A stretch of DNA of 64,000 nt from Basidiobolus meristosporus CBS 931.73 (Eukaryota > Basidiobolomycota > Basidiobolomycetes > Basidiobolales > Basidiobolaceae), in NCBI GenBank assembly GCA_002104905.1, contig MCFE01000055.1, positions 1 to 64,000 on the forward strand, read 5' to 3'. Both the position numbers and the translations under genes were made by a program. The notes beneath the pieces are model-generated. The model had not been told where the DNA came from. It ran no database searches and saw nothing but the letters and a program-made list of their open reading frames with translations. This document shows positions 38,193 through 50,620 of this stretch, piece by piece; within the stretch, counting starts at the first letter, position 1; every line of letters begins with the position of its first letter.

Positions 38193-40723
38193 TTAACCCT
38201 TTTTTCTTAACCTTTTGGCATCTTGAAAACACCCTTTGTCCGCAAGTCCTAGCTCCTCAGCCTTCTTGGAGAGTTTTTCAACCTCGCTAGATTTGAGTTT
38301 GATTTTTTTGGATGCGTCTAAAATAGCGCTTGGTTGCAGTATTTCATGTGGGATATGCAACAAAAAAGAAAGGATCTCAGTATTGGATGGGCAGTGATTC
38401 AAGAGGTGATCTGAAGTAGAAGGACCTTAGCAAATAATATCGGTGGGATAAAGATCTACTCTCTACAAACCTGTACAACAATCTAGAATAGCGAGGCCTG
38501 TACGAAAGAGTACTTTCACGCCTAAAGCAGATAAGAGAATGAATTGGAACATAATATTACAATTTTTGACGCCATGAACTACCTCTCAGGAATAGTAAAT
38601 CCCAGACATGAAGCACGGTAGACCACGGCAGTGTCATGGTATATACTGTAAGAAACCACTGGGTCATATACATTAATGGAACAACGTCATTCGAAACCTT
38701 TCATGTCGCTTTAGAGGGATTGGATAGTTGAAGGGTATCAATTAACAAATACCAGTTTTCGGTGTAATTTGGGATTATGTATTAGAAGAAGTCGATCGAA
38801 AACGGCCGCATGGATTCGCAGTTTAGACAAGGTGGGGGTATAATAACCGGATAGGTATTTATCTATGGTAGCTACAAGCAGCCAGAATGTGTCCTATAAG
38901 GCAGTTAATCACGAGTAGAAATTATATCAAGCAACTACAGAGCCCGCGTTACCTCTGGAGAGATATTTTGCATTAGCATCATTCCCACTAATCGCCCCAT
39001 TCCTTGGCAATAGCCAACTTCCGGATTATAGTGAGCATAAGCCTTTAGCACTTCATATAAATTTGTTTGTCTGTATCGAAAAACGTAATTTTAACACTGT
39101 CCCAAGAAAATGTTGCTATTGACCCTACCCATTGCCGTTGGCTTCGTAAAACATGATATGATCTGGATAGCATCTTTGGATATCCTTCTCTATAACATCG
39201 TATATTTCTAGTCTTTCTTTTAAAAGAAGTTCCTAAAGGATCCTGAAGGTGAGTTGCGTGATAATAAGGATAGCTTCCATTAATATATTACTCGAAACAA
39301 CCCTGGCTGACGATACGCATGACTATCCGCCAAATACTGCCATACTTGACCACGCAAGGAGTCGGGGATACCATATCCAACCAATCGCTTAACCTTGAAT
39401 ATCTTCGTTATACACCTACCTGGCTACTAGTTCAGGATATTGCACTTACTCGCGTTGAGTGCTTAACATAGTCAACATTATAACCGGAGAGTATTTCAAT
39501 CCATTTGGCTTCTCTATCTTTGTGAAGTCCTAATACTCTCCCTAAACGAGAATGCGACGGTCTAAGAATGCTTTAGAACCCTATGACAAATATAATTAGA
39601 ATCAAGTATACTATACCCGGTATCCTGCAAACTAACAAAACTTTCCGAGTCTGATGCATCACACAAAAACCCATAGTTATCCACTGTTAACTGCTGATTA
39701 ACAGATCCCACATTAAAGCGATTTGTATCATCAGAATCTCGACTTCTTTCTTCTGAATCATCTTCCGGTATAGAACTTCCGGATATTGTACGGGGAAATG
39801 AGCTTGCGCTGTCGCTTCTGATACTGGAAACGTCATTTTCATTGGTTGTAGGGTTGGCAATTCTTTCATTATAGAATTTTTCGGAAGAATGTTGCCATTC
39901 AATCATGTCCACATCGTCTGATGGTGTAAGAATAATTTTAACGCCATCATTCATTGCTCCACTATGTGACGATGCGTCCCAAGTTTCGATTGAAGGAGCA
40001 GTGGAATTTATCACATGTTTCAAGGCTTTGGTGGAATCTGACTCATTTGAAAAAGACTTTTGCCTGCAACATTGAAGTTAGTCAACGATGTTGTGCTTGA
40101 CTCATATGTATACATGTCATATTTACTCTGGAACTTCGTCAGAATTTTCATTGTAAATGCTATCTACCGTTTCAGAGCTCTCTGAAAGTGACAATTCACG
40201 CAAATCGATTGCATGCTTTTCAGTATCCAAAAGAATTCTGCTGGTTCGGCCTTTCGACATCTCATTTCTGTCTCTACTTTTGACGTCATCATATAACGTA
40301 TCTCTTTTTCGAGCCGGTGTTCCAACGACATTCAAGTAAATTATATGCACAGAATCAATAGAGAAATGGCCAATTTTGTCGTCGCAGTACCCCTATATAT
40401 GGCTTCAGTCAATACAATACAGTATATGCAAACTATGAATTATTGAAAATACTTGGTAGATGTCTTCTCTAATGGGCCTAAGAATTATAATGATATCGCC
40501 TTTGAAAGCAATTAATTAGTAATTCAACCTATCAAAAATACCAAACAAGTTAAATGCCTATAGAAAATGGCAGAACGTTTTTTTCTGATTTTGAAGAGTC
40601 TTCTTCTGCTACGCAAGTCCCAATTCCGCCTACAAAAAATGTATAACAAAAAGAGCTGTCAGCGCTACGGCATTACAGGAAAAGCTGTTACACGAACTTA
40701 AAACAAGTGAACCACCTTCCATG
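38193..40723 (-). CDS. Rab GTPase-activating protein with N-terminal SH3 domain and TBC domain
   Basis: A multi-exon gene; the last exon is about 38402-38193. The N-terminus reads PFSIGDIIIILRPI, YQGYCDDKIGHFSID, an SH3 fold (GD.I..L and G.FP-like turn). One junction in it appears to use a GC donor (TATAG|GCATTT). A long Ser/Asp-rich middle follows (LSESSETVDS, SDSASSFPRTISGSS). The TBC domain then shows WIEILSGYN, VGYGIPDSLRGQVWQYLAD (catalytic Arg finger IPxxxR), VGYCQGMGRLVGMML (Gln finger YxQ), MTLPWSTVLHVWDLLFLRG and VKVLFRTGLAILDC. Both fingers are intact, so GAP activity is expected. The first exon start at 40723 is the least certain; the target Rab is unknown. Confidence 0.8.
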
Positions 40724-41302
40724 GCAAACCTCCTCAGTTTCTCAGCCATACTTCAACTTTACTTGTCGGGTGCTACAGTGTTAAAGTAATAATTCTTGAC
40801 TTGTTGCGGACCCGGTATCCTCTGAAATTGAATATGCAAATGATTGTGGGTATATGAAGCGGTATTTTACAGAATGTTGAATCATGCTTCTATTTTCCTC
40901 TGAATATGAAATTACCATACATCTCCTGTATTGCACACACCGGCAAATCGACCATCCAATACAGCTCTAAGCCCAAAATACCATATCCACGTATTCATAA
41001 TGTCAATCATATATCTACCCCCAACCTAATCAATTTGTGACAATTAAATATCCACCTTGTTACTCTCTTTGTATAAAAGTATTGATTTCAGTCAGTAGTA
41101 CAAGCACCACTTCAAATACAGTAAGTGATTGTATATTCTGGTTGCGAATATTTCGGAATAGAGATGATTTGGTAAAATGGCCAACCATAAATTTTGAGGT
41201 TCATTTTTTTCTTTTTTTTTCATCCAGTATTGTGACCGTAGCTATGCAAAGAGCTAGGGAGTTTGTGAACTTGGCTACTTTTCGCTTTATCAGGTGTAAG
41301 AT
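40724..41302. promoter_or_regulatory. Divergent intergenic region between the TBC gene and SOF1
   Basis: About 580 bases, with a T-rich run near 41208-41220 upstream of SOF1. No gene recognised. Confidence 0.45.
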
Positions 41303-42754
41303 ATGGTAAATTACTTTTTTGTATCGATGAGCCTATGTCCAGAAAGCTGAAACATTTGTACTGAATTCCTCTAGAAAATTAAAGCTTTATCAAGATCTGC
41401 TGGAGAGTATACTCGTGAGAGATCCAATGACATTCATAAATTGCAAAGGAATTTAGATCCTTCTTTGCATCCATTTGAAAAGGCCAGAGAGTACACCCGT
41501 GCACTCAACGCAACCAAACTTGAGAGAATGTTTGCCAAGCCTTTCATCGCTTCTTTGACCGGTCACGCCGACGGAGTATACTGCATGGCCAAACATCCTA
41601 AAGATTTGCAAAACTTGATTTCCGGCAGTGGTGATGGTGGTATGTACTTTCTCGTTTGAAATTATCTTTTTCAACCGTTTATAACCTCTATGCTCTCAGA
41701 GGTTAGAGTGTGGAGACTTTCTGAACAACAGACTTTGTGGCGTGCCCCTGCTGCACATAAGGGTATTGTCCGTGGTGTTTGTGCTTTTCCTCAGCTCGAT
41801 AATTTCATTTCCGTTGGTGTGGATAAGACAGTAAAAATTTGGAGCCTCGATTCTGATGAACCTGTAAATACTTTCTTTGGCAAAAGTATTTTCAATGCTG
41901 TCGATCATCACCGCGAAGAGCCCTGGTTCGCTACATGTGGTAATGATGTGGAAATTTGGGATGTCAACCGCTCTGAGCCCACGCACACCTTTAGCTGGGG
42001 CGCAGATACTATCAATGCTGTCAAATTCAATCAAACCGAAACAAACATTCTTGCCAGTTGTGGTACTGATCGTACTATAACTCTCTATGACCTACGCTCT
42101 TCCACACCATTGGCAAAACTTGTTATGCAACTCAAAACCAATGCTCTCGCATGGAATCCTATGGAAGCCTTCAACTTCACCGCCGCAAATGAAGACCATA
42201 ACTGCTACACTTTTGATATGCGTAATATGGGCCGCGCTATCAATGTCTTGAAGGACCATGTCTCGGCTGTCCTTGATGTCGATTATTCACCAACTGGCGA
42301 GGAAATTGTCACAGGATCCTACGATCGTTCTATTCGTATTTTCCGCGCCAGAGAAGGGCACAGTCGTGATGTATATCATACCAAACGTATGCAGAGAATT
42401 TTCAGTGTCAAATATTCTATGGACAACAAATATGTTATATCTGGATCTGACGACGCAAATATCCGTCTGTGGAGAGCCAATGCTTCTGAAAGAATGGGAA
42501 CCAAGGATACTAGGGAGCGTACACATCTTGAATACAATGAAAAACTCAAGAACAGATATAAGCACTTGCCAGAGATCAGACGTGTTGATAAACATCGTCA
42601 TGTTCCTAAGGCTATTGCCAAAGCACAGAAGACCAAGAAGGTTATGGTTCAAAGCAGAAAGGTTAAAGAGGAGAACTTGCGGAAACATTCCAAGCCTGGC
42701 GCTGTACCCCGTGTGGCTGAACGTAAGAAGAATATTGTTGGAGTCGCCAAGTAA
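41303..42754 (+). CDS. SOF1: SOF1/DCAF13, U3 snoRNP-associated WD40 protein
   Basis: Exon 1 is only the ATG (41303-41305); exons 41375-41639 and 41700-42754 follow, giving 440 residues. It starts MKIKALSRSAGEYTRE and has LHPFEKAREYTRALNATKLE, then about seven WD40 blades (TGHADGVYCMAKHP, VDKTVKIW, NDVEIWDVN, DRTITLYDLR, DHVSAVLDVDYSPTGEE, DDANIRLWRANASE) and the family-specific basic tail RHVPKAIAKAQK ... HSKPGAVPRVAERKK. SOF1 acts in the small-subunit processome, early 18S pre-rRNA processing in the nucleolus. Length equals that of DCAF13 (445). Confidence 0.97.
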
Positions 42755-43087
42755 AGTCTGTTGTTCTATAAATGCCCCACATCCCTTTCCGTCATATATT
42801 AGAGACTTGAATAAAATTGTATTTAATAAAATAATGACACCTTGCTGGTTTTCAAATACTTGGATATCTATTTATTCTCAAAGGAATCTTTAATACGAAA
42901 TTTCATCATTTAGATGATCTACAGTTGTGCTAGGATTTGGCATCTCAACGATAATTCCACCAAAAGCCAATCACGAAAATTGCTCGTCGCCATGCTGCAT
43001 GGAAATATTATGGCATTGAATTTGGTCAGCCATGAGAGCAGGTGATACTATCACAAATAAAATTTAGCGCAACGCCTGTGATGTTAT

Positions 43088-44385
43088 CTACTCATCCTCC
43101 AAGGCTTCCCGCAGTCGGATCTCCTTCGCTAGGCGTTCCTTTTCCGCCTGTCGCATCCTCATTAGCGTGATGGCTTCATAATCATTATTGCCCATGTTGA
43201 TATCCTAAATTGAAGAATAAGTAACTAGTCGTGCCACTGACGAAAACTGTCATAAACTTACAAATGAAAAACTCGGTGTGGTAGTTGCTGGTTTAGGTGG
43301 CTCGTCAGAAGCACTCTCTGTTGCCTGCGAAAAAATCGCTGCTTTTCCTTGAGGCTTCGCTAGTTTGATTTCATCCAATTTCTTCACAATTTCAGGCTCA
43401 GTGTCATAGAGCCATGAAATCTTAAATGGCTCTAGTACCGGATCTGTCTTCTGGCTAGTCACTGCCGCGTGCTTGATTGTAGCGTGTTATTTTGGTAATC
43501 TTTTAAGAAAATAAAACGCCGATACTTACGGCTGAGACGATCGATTTGAAAACTATCAAGGCGCTTCCTTGCTTTGTGGAAATAACATTACTGACATCAC
43601 CAAATTTCGAGAATAATCTCTGTAGGGAGTCACTATCATGCTGCACCACCTTCTTCTTCCACTTAACCTTAAGGGTGCAATCGTCTACAGATACATTAGC
43701 AGAGAGGATATCTAAAGTAAATCATAAGATGACCATTAGTACATGAAAAATAATATTTACTGATCTTTATGAGTACCTTGTTGAGGTTGAGAAGCCTGTT
43801 GCACCTCTGCCTCCATTTTTTTTAATAGCTCTTTTTCCTCTCGTTCCCGACGCCTCCTGTAGTCTTCTGTACGCAGATTTTCCAACTCAGTTTGTTGCCT
43901 TATTTTTTCCTCCTGCTCTTCTTGTTTTTGCTTCTTGCTCTCGTTCTCAAGTTCTTCCAGTTCTTATTTGGATGTAATGAGTAGGACGTCAAATGGAGAT
44001 TTACGAAGGCAACGCCAAAAATACCTTCTTTGAATTTTCTTCGACGAGCGTTTAGAGCCTGGTGTTTTTTCCTATTGGCAATCTTGGCCTTTAATTTGGT
44101 GTCGTATTCAAGTTTCTTCTGCGCATCGGTCAACAGATCGAGGGCGACGCTGAGTTCGTGAAACTTGTGTGCTGCATTTTCCAGGATATAACGAGTAAGA
44201 ATTTAATCCGAGTGCGATTCCTTGAATTGTTATAGGTTGTTACCTGCGTCTGGATTGTCAGGGTTTTTGTCAGGATGGACTTTGAGTGCTTTTTTTCGGT
44301 AAGCCTTCTTAATTTCTTCGCCTGTACTATTGTAATTCACCCCCAAAAGCTCATAATAATCGACTTCGGTGGAGATCGTGGACAT
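43088..44385 (-). CDS. DNAJC17/Cwf23-like J-domain splicing protein with RRM
   Basis: Six exons. Exon 1 (44385-44244) and exon 2 (44171-44025) encode the J domain with [19 protein letters not shown] (the HPD motif) and [17 protein letters not shown]; then a Lys/Arg/Glu coiled region, an RRM-like segment ([29 protein letters not shown]), and a C-terminal [17 protein letters not shown] helix that closes DNAJC17 proteins. Domain order J-coil-RRM is diagnostic. Cwf23/DNAJC17 is tied to spliceosome disassembly and splicing. Divergent from RPS17 with 350 bases between starts. Confidence 0.9.
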
Positions 44386-44735
44386 GACTAAACAAACTAC
44401 ACTCAAGTGTCAGTTAACCTTGTGGCACTTCCATCATTTATAGTAGTTGCCCTTCATATCTAGTAGTTTTTTTAATAACGAATATTTGATAGAGCAATAT
44501 ACACGGTTGACCTGATTAAATCGGTTTTAAGAATTGTAGGATAGATGGAATAGTGTAGTATTTCAGTAACCATGATTCGTCCATAATAATCAGAATCATC
44601 GATTGTGTCGATGGGCCAACAAAATTGACAAAAAGCAGAAAAATGACATGATATCAGTCCTTCTCTCAATCTTTCAGGTGAACCCTGCTTCTTGGAACCT
44701 CCATTCACGAGTTTTATAGCAACAAATAATATAGA

Positions 44736-45242
44736 ATGGTATATAGCTATTTCCTATAGATCCAACGCTTTTTCCCATCCATCCATCTAATGTAATAATG
44801 AACTATTCTCTAGGGTCGTGTTCGTACTAAGACTGTTAAGAAGGCTTCCAGAGTCATCATCGAGAAATACTATCCTCGTCTTACTTTGGATTTCCAGACC
44901 AACAAGAAGATCTGTGATGAAGTTGCCATCATTGCCTCTAAGCGTCTTCGTAACAAGATCGCTGGCTTCACCACCCACTTGATGAAGCGTATCCAACGTG
45001 GACCTGTTCGTGGTATCTCCTTCAAACTTCAAGAGGAAGAACGTGAGCGTAAAGATAACTACGTTCCTGAATTTTCCGCCTTGGATATTTCCAACATCGA
45101 GGTCGATCCCGAAACTAAGGAGCTTCTTAAGGCCCTCAATATGGAGAACCTTCCTGGAGTCAGCGTCGCTGCTCCTACTCAAGCTTTCGTTCCTGGAGCT
45201 AACCGCGGACGTCGTGCTCCTAGAAGAAAAACCGATCAATAA
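44736..45242 (+). CDS. RPS17: 40S ribosomal protein eS17
   Basis: The conserved body begins directly at an acceptor (44814) with [20 protein letters not shown], so the Met must come from an upstream exon; ATG at 44736-44738 followed by GTATAT gives a 75-base intron and an ATG-only coding exon. Total 143 residues, close to the usual 135-145. Later marks: [34 protein letters not shown] and [14 protein letters not shown]. The ATG assignment is inferred from phase; the body is certain. Confidence 0.94.
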
Positions 45243-45663
45243 TCTATCTTATTGATATTTTAATACTAATAAACTGTCATATTTTGCAAATCAAACTCAC
45301 AGCAGCCCAACTGAATGAGTATGTGTGCATAAGCCTACATTCAGTATTGACTTTCAAACCAAACATCCTTCTTGTATTGAAGTTGCCAGTCAACGACTGT
45401 TTGCTCGCCATGAACCTCGATATTTCTGTTTGAAATGCTATATCCTCTACTGATTGGTCTATCAGGATCATATTTGCATGTACATTATAAAAATACCAGT
45501 TCAGCATCTACTATTCGAGTCAAAACAAAAACAGTGACCATGCATGAATATTCGTGGAGCTTGTCGGCCAACTTATCAAGAGTTACTTTCTACGAAGCTC
45601 CTTTCACTGCACTTGCTGCACTCCATTTTGACTCTAGTTGTATTCACCAAGATCCCAGGAAAA

Positions 45664-47143
45664 ATGGACAAATATGAGTCTCTGGATGTTATCGGCTCTG
45701 GTTCCTTTGGTTTGGTCCGTAAAGTTAAGAGAAAAAGTGATGGGAAAGTAGGTAACATCTCAAGTTTGAAAAAAAAGCCATCACAAGCCTAATCCTAGTA
45801 CCAAGATTCTTGCTCGTAAGGAAATCAATTATGTGAAGTTGTCGGAAAAGGAAAAGCAACAGCTGGTTGCAGAGCTGAACATCTTGAAGGAGATTCGTCA
45901 TCCACATATCGTGAGATATTATGATAGGCACTTTGCACAGAACTCGGGTGTCTTCTATCTAGTAATGGAATATTGCTCTGGTGGTGATCTGCGTGCTTTG
46001 CTCAACGATTTTATTGCCAAAGAGTATTACTTTTACTAGTATATATGGTTGCATGACACTTATTAACTCGAGCATCAATTTAGCAAACTGATCAAGGAAG
46101 AAGCAGTTTGGAATATATTTACTCAGATCGTTTTGGCACTTCATGAATGCCATCAAGGATATTCACAGCGATCAAACAAGGATCATCATGTCATTTTGCA
46201 CAGAGATTTGAAACCGGACAACATTTTCTTGGATGGTGACTGTAACATAAAGCTGGGTGATTTTGGATTGTCCAGAGTCCTTGACGACCCGGCCACAATG
46301 TTTGCGAAGACATACGTTGGAACTCCATATTACATGTCACCCGAGCTCATCAATGGCCAACCCTATGATGCAAAGTCGGATATATGGGCGTTGGGGTGTG
46401 TTTTGTACGAGATTTGTGCTCTCAAGTAAGCAGTGTTTTTAACTCTTCTTACACTGCTAGCAATCAACTAACTGTAATCTGATTTAGACCACCATTCCCA
46501 GCACAATCTCAAGCTGTACTCTTCAATAAGATCTTGACTGGTTCTGTTCCAAGATTGCCCTCTTATTACTCAAATGATTTAAACAATGTGGTCAAGTCGA
46601 TGCTGCAATTAAGCGTTAGTTTACTTGTTATCTTATACCCTTGGTTTGAACACGATTACTTATTTTTAACTTGCAACACAGCCTTCAGCACGTCCAACTA
46701 CTACTCAACTGCTCCAAGTTGACAAGATTCATAACTATACACGCAATTTGGAGCACCAACCAAACCTGAAAACGAAAGAGGAAGAACTCAACTCTCGTTA
46801 TAGAGTCCTCCAAGAATTCGAAGTTCAATTGAAGGCCCGAGAGGACAAGGTTCGACAAATGGAAGCCAATATCAACGAACGTGAAGCTGCACTCAATAAA
46901 CTTGAGGAGGATCTTAGGGCACGTGAATTGCAGTTAGAGGTGCGAGAAATGGAACTAAAAGCTATCCATGCCAAGCTTCTCAATACTCCGAAAAAGGATT
47001 ATGATTTCATGGATATTTCAAATTTGAGTGCACCAAGGCAAACCAACAATACCACAGCCAGTACTTCGCGACTGTTGAATATGATGGAGGAGGATGATGA
47101 TATTCCCTCACCATTTATAAAGCGTTACCCCACTATTGCTTAG
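45664..47143 (+). CDS. NIMA-related protein kinase (NEK2/Fin1/KIN3 type)
   Basis: Exons 45664-45747, 45806-46023, 46084-46425, 46488-46614, 46682-47143 give 410 residues. Kinase motifs: GSGSFGLVRKV (Gly loop), ARKEINY (VAIK-type Lys), ILHRDLKPDN (HRD), LGDFGLSR (DFG), VGTPYYMSPEL (APE region), KSDIWALGC. A 12-residue insert (near QGYSQRSNKDHH) sits before HRD, as in fungal NIMA/NEK2 kinases. The C-terminus is a heptad coiled coil (LQEFEVQLKAREDKVRQME) for dimerisation, then SPFIKRYPTIA. Such kinases control mitotic entry, spindle poles and septation. Confidence 0.94.
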
Positions 47144-47553
47144 AATTTCATATGAAAGTTACAACCAAGACCTATACAAGATCCAGTGTCCAAAACCTTT
47201 TAATCTTCACCATTCTCTTTTTCACAACGGAATCCTACTGTGCTTTTAGGTCTTCTTGCGGATAGAGACATTTTGCTGGCATCATTAATCCTCCTTTATT
47301 CTGTATGATATTACGCACCCTATCCATCTGGTCCGAAGAATTCCATTTCTGCTCTTTGGAAATAAATTATTCGAATCTTGACAGAAACGTTAACTACGCC
47401 AAGTGTCCAAGTATAACCGATGCTACTCGAATATAGCATCAATCAATATATCAATGAAATGAACTTAGTAATATTATAACATGTATTGTTGGTCAAGGTG
47501 TTAATTCAATTATTACTTCAATGATGCAGCACCTACAACATACCGAAGGTAAA

Positions 47554-47945
47554 CTATTGATTACGCATTCTCATGGGCTTGCCAACTACCTCATCCTTGT
47601 ATCTGGTGGTCATAGTAGGAAAAGGGTCAATCCAAACTAATAACTAGGTAAATATCCTGGGATTTGAAATGGACAGCTAATACATATTTCGTATTTAGCT
47701 GTGATGTCGTTGGCAGAGTCTACGTCAAGCTTAACCAAATCTATCTTGCCATACGGATTTCTTCAGGATGAACGCCAGCATGTGACAAGATCCACACTAA
47801 TTTATTGGTGGGTGAGTTCGAAATGTCAGTGAATGAAAGCCACCTGGCACAGATATCAACTACTACGTGACTTTTACTGTTTTCAAGCAAATCACCAACT
47901 ATATGAAGATCCACATTCACTAGATCTTTACTCGACAAAAGTAGA
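47554..47945 (-). pseudogene. Decayed thioredoxin
   Basis: Pieces of one thioredoxin lie in order but in different frames: GDLLENSKSHVVVDICARW (beta strand ending with the Trp that precedes the active site), then after 43 bases ending in TTAG a block CGSCHMLAFILKK (active site CGSC, minus 47796-47785), a frame change, GKIDLVKLDVDSANDITAKY (central strand and helix), and PFPTMTTRYKDEVVGK (cis-Pro region and VG loop) to a TAG at 47554. The 43-base gap looks like an intron that lost its GT donor, and the frame change after KKS cannot be a splice. Intact thioredoxins are small cytosolic disulfide reductases with CGPC. Confidence 0.65.
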
Positions 47946-48117
47946 TCATATTGTCACTGTATTTACTCAGAAACTCAACTTGACCGAAAGAATTCAACGT
48001 TTCATAGTCTACCTTAATTACATACGAGCATGAAAGATTTACATAGTTGCAACACAATGTACGGGAAAGCGAGTGATAATATATCGTAGCTTTTCGTATT
48101 CTCTAACCTGGCTGAAG

Positions 48118-48450
48118 CTAATCCTCCTCCTCACTGTCTAGATCTTCAACAACATAATCATCCTCATCGAGCAAAAGACTCTCCAAAGTGCGAATTATCT
48201 CTGCCACATCTTGACTTTCATCAACTTCCTCGCCTAGGGCTCTGGCAAGATCAAGTAAAATGGCTTTATCCACTTCGTCGATTTCTTCATTGTCTCTAAC
48301 AAGATGCAGAAGTTCATTCGGACTGATACTTTCGAGGATTTCCTCATCGTCGTCGTCGTCGTCGCCCTCTTCAATATCATCCTCGATATAGTCGGGATCT
48401 TCATGTTCATCATAGCTAGAATCTAAAACTTCTAAGTTTTCCGTTGACAT
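48118..48450 (-). CDS. Small acidic protein, unrecognised
   Basis: 110 residues from the first ATG (48450), rich in Asp/Glu: an Asp run (DDDDDDEE), a predicted helical middle (SPNELLHLVRDNEEIDEVDK, AILLDLARALGEE) and an acidic C-terminus (DLDSEEED). No intron evident. The middle could be a small helical domain; nothing known to me matches. Low-complexity composition makes chance open frames possible, but the helical core and codon pattern support a real gene. Confidence 0.5.
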   Translation of the reverse strand: MSTENLEVLDSSYDEHEDPDYIEDDIEEGDDDDDDEEILESISPNELLHLVRDNEEIDEVDKAILLDLARALGEEVDESQDVAEIIRTLESLLLDEDDYVVEDLDSEEED

Positions 48451-49007
48451 TTCGAAAGGGACTGTGTTAGTCAGAGAAGTGTACAAATATTATTTTCGGG
48501 AATTGAGATGTTTATTATTATTATTTTTGAGCACCTCATCAAGTATTTTTCGATTGGTTTGTTTAGCAAGAATTTATTCACACAATTTGCTAACTTATTA
48601 CTGTGGTAAATTTTGTTGTTTAGGAGCGTAAACATGACTCTTAGTCCCGTTGTTACTCAGGCTTTCATGTATAAATATGACTCACCAACTTGGTTTACCA
48701 CAAGTGACCAATTTGCAATAGGTGTTCATATCATCTGACCATCCCAAATGATATTAGTAAGAATTTTAAACGTCGCTTTATACACGCTGCTATAGTTATC
48801 AATAGATTTTCTTGATAGTATTCAAATCTATTGGAAATGGGAAGCTGTAAGCAATATCCTTCCATATATGGGTTTACCCGGTTGAGTGATATCAGATTCA
48901 TGTTTGTTATATAAAGTGGCGTTGCCATCTTCGCAGGCGATAACCCCCAAGCTTACTTTTGCTTGCTTGTTCTTGCGACTCCCTGGACTTCAAGCACGCC
49001 TATTAAC

Positions 49008-50620
49008 ATGGCTTCTCTCGTTCGTTCCATCTCTTCGCTCAGCCTTCTCAGGGCTAATTGCAGACAAGCTGTGCCTTCGTTATGCGCAGCCAAGACTTTC
49101 TTGTCAAAACGTGAATGTAGTGTGTTTCCTTGAACCCATGCTTTTGAACTTTATCTAACTAGAGTCCTTTCCTTGGATAGACTCTCAAGATTCACGTATT
49201 GTCGTTGACAATCCAGTTGTTGACCTGGATGGTGACGAAATGACACGTATTATTTGGAAAATGATCAAGGAGAAGGTTAGTTCACAGCACTTGAAAGCAT
49301 TTTTAGTACTGTATACTCAACACTCTTTGTAAAAATAGCTTATCTTCCCATATGTCAAACTCGATATCAAATACTATGACCTCGGCATGGAGCACAGAAA
49401 TGATGTATGTTACGAATCAAAGGACTACTTTATAGTTGTATGGTAATAATAATATTCACTCCACTTACTTAGACCGAAGATAGAGTCACTATAGAAGCAG
49501 CTGAAGCTATTAAAAAGTACAATGTTGGTATCAAGTGTGCTACTATCACGCCCGATGAAGCTAGAGTCAAAGGCAATTCATTTCAGAGCTTACTATTAGC
49601 TTTTGATAACTTATTAATATGTATCGTTAACCCTTAGAATTCAATCTCAAGGAGATGTACAAGTCTCCCAATGGTACTATTCGCAACATCATTGGTGGAA
49701 CCGTTTTTCGTGAGCCCATTATCCTTCAAAATGTTCCTAAAATCGTTCCAGGTTGGGAGAAACCGATTGTTATCGGTAGACATGCTTTTGGTGATCAATA
49801 TCGTGCTACTGATTTTGTAGTGAATGGTCCTGGTAAATTCGAGATGACTTTCACTCCTGAAGATTCTACACAAAAGCCCCAAAAGTGGGTCGTGTATGAC
49901 TTCAAAGGATCTGGCGTTGGTATGGGCATGTACAACAACGATGAGTCTATCACCGGATTTGCTCATAGTTCATTCCAAATGGCCTTGAGCAAGGGCATGC
50001 CTCTTTATCTGAGTACCAAGAACACCATTCTTAAGAAGTACGACGGCCGCTTCAAGGATATTTTCCAAGATATCTTCGAGAAGCACTATAAGAGCGAGTT
50101 TGAAAGTCGTAAGATTTGGTACGAACATCGATTGATTGACGACATGGTTGCCCAAGCATTGAAATCAAGTGGTGGATTTGTTTGGGCTACCAAGAATTAC
50201 GATGGCGATGTACAGTCTGACATCTTGGCCCAGGGTTTCGGCTCACTAGGCTTGATGACTTCAGTCCTTGTCACTCCTGATGGAAAGACACTGGAAGCTG
50301 AAGCAGCTCATGGTACTGTTACAAGACATTACCGTGAACATCAAAAAGGAAACGAAACCTCTACCAATCCCATTGCCTCTATCTTTGCATGGACTAGGGG
50401 TTTAGCTCATCGTGCCAAGCTCGATGACAATGCTGCCCTTTTGAAATTTTCACACGATTTAGAGCGTGCCTGCATTGATACTGTGGACAAGAACGGTAAG
50501 ATGACTAAGGATCTGGCCCTAGCTATCCATGGCAAGCAGATGAACCGCTCGCACTATGTCACCACCACTGAATTCATGAATCATGTCGAAGATATGCTAA
50601 AGGATATCCGTAGCCGCTAA
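49008..50620 (+). CDS. IDP1: Mitochondrial NADP-dependent isocitrate dehydrogenase
   Basis: Exon 1 (49008-49116) encodes [20 protein letters not shown] and further basic/Ser residues, a typical mitochondrial targeting peptide. Later exons encode [52 protein letters not shown], then from about 49640 the long last exon with [17 protein letters not shown] (substrate and NADP loop), [38 protein letters not shown], the family signature [20 protein letters not shown], and [14 protein letters not shown]. It converts isocitrate to 2-oxoglutarate with NADPH production. At least five exons; introns are short. Length is about 430-440 residues, as expected for the homodimeric enzyme. Confidence 0.95.

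Noticed and set aside
44787-45239. 150-codon minus-strand frame opposite RPS17
   Set aside because: Antisense to a highly conserved ribosomal protein, so not independent coding sequence.
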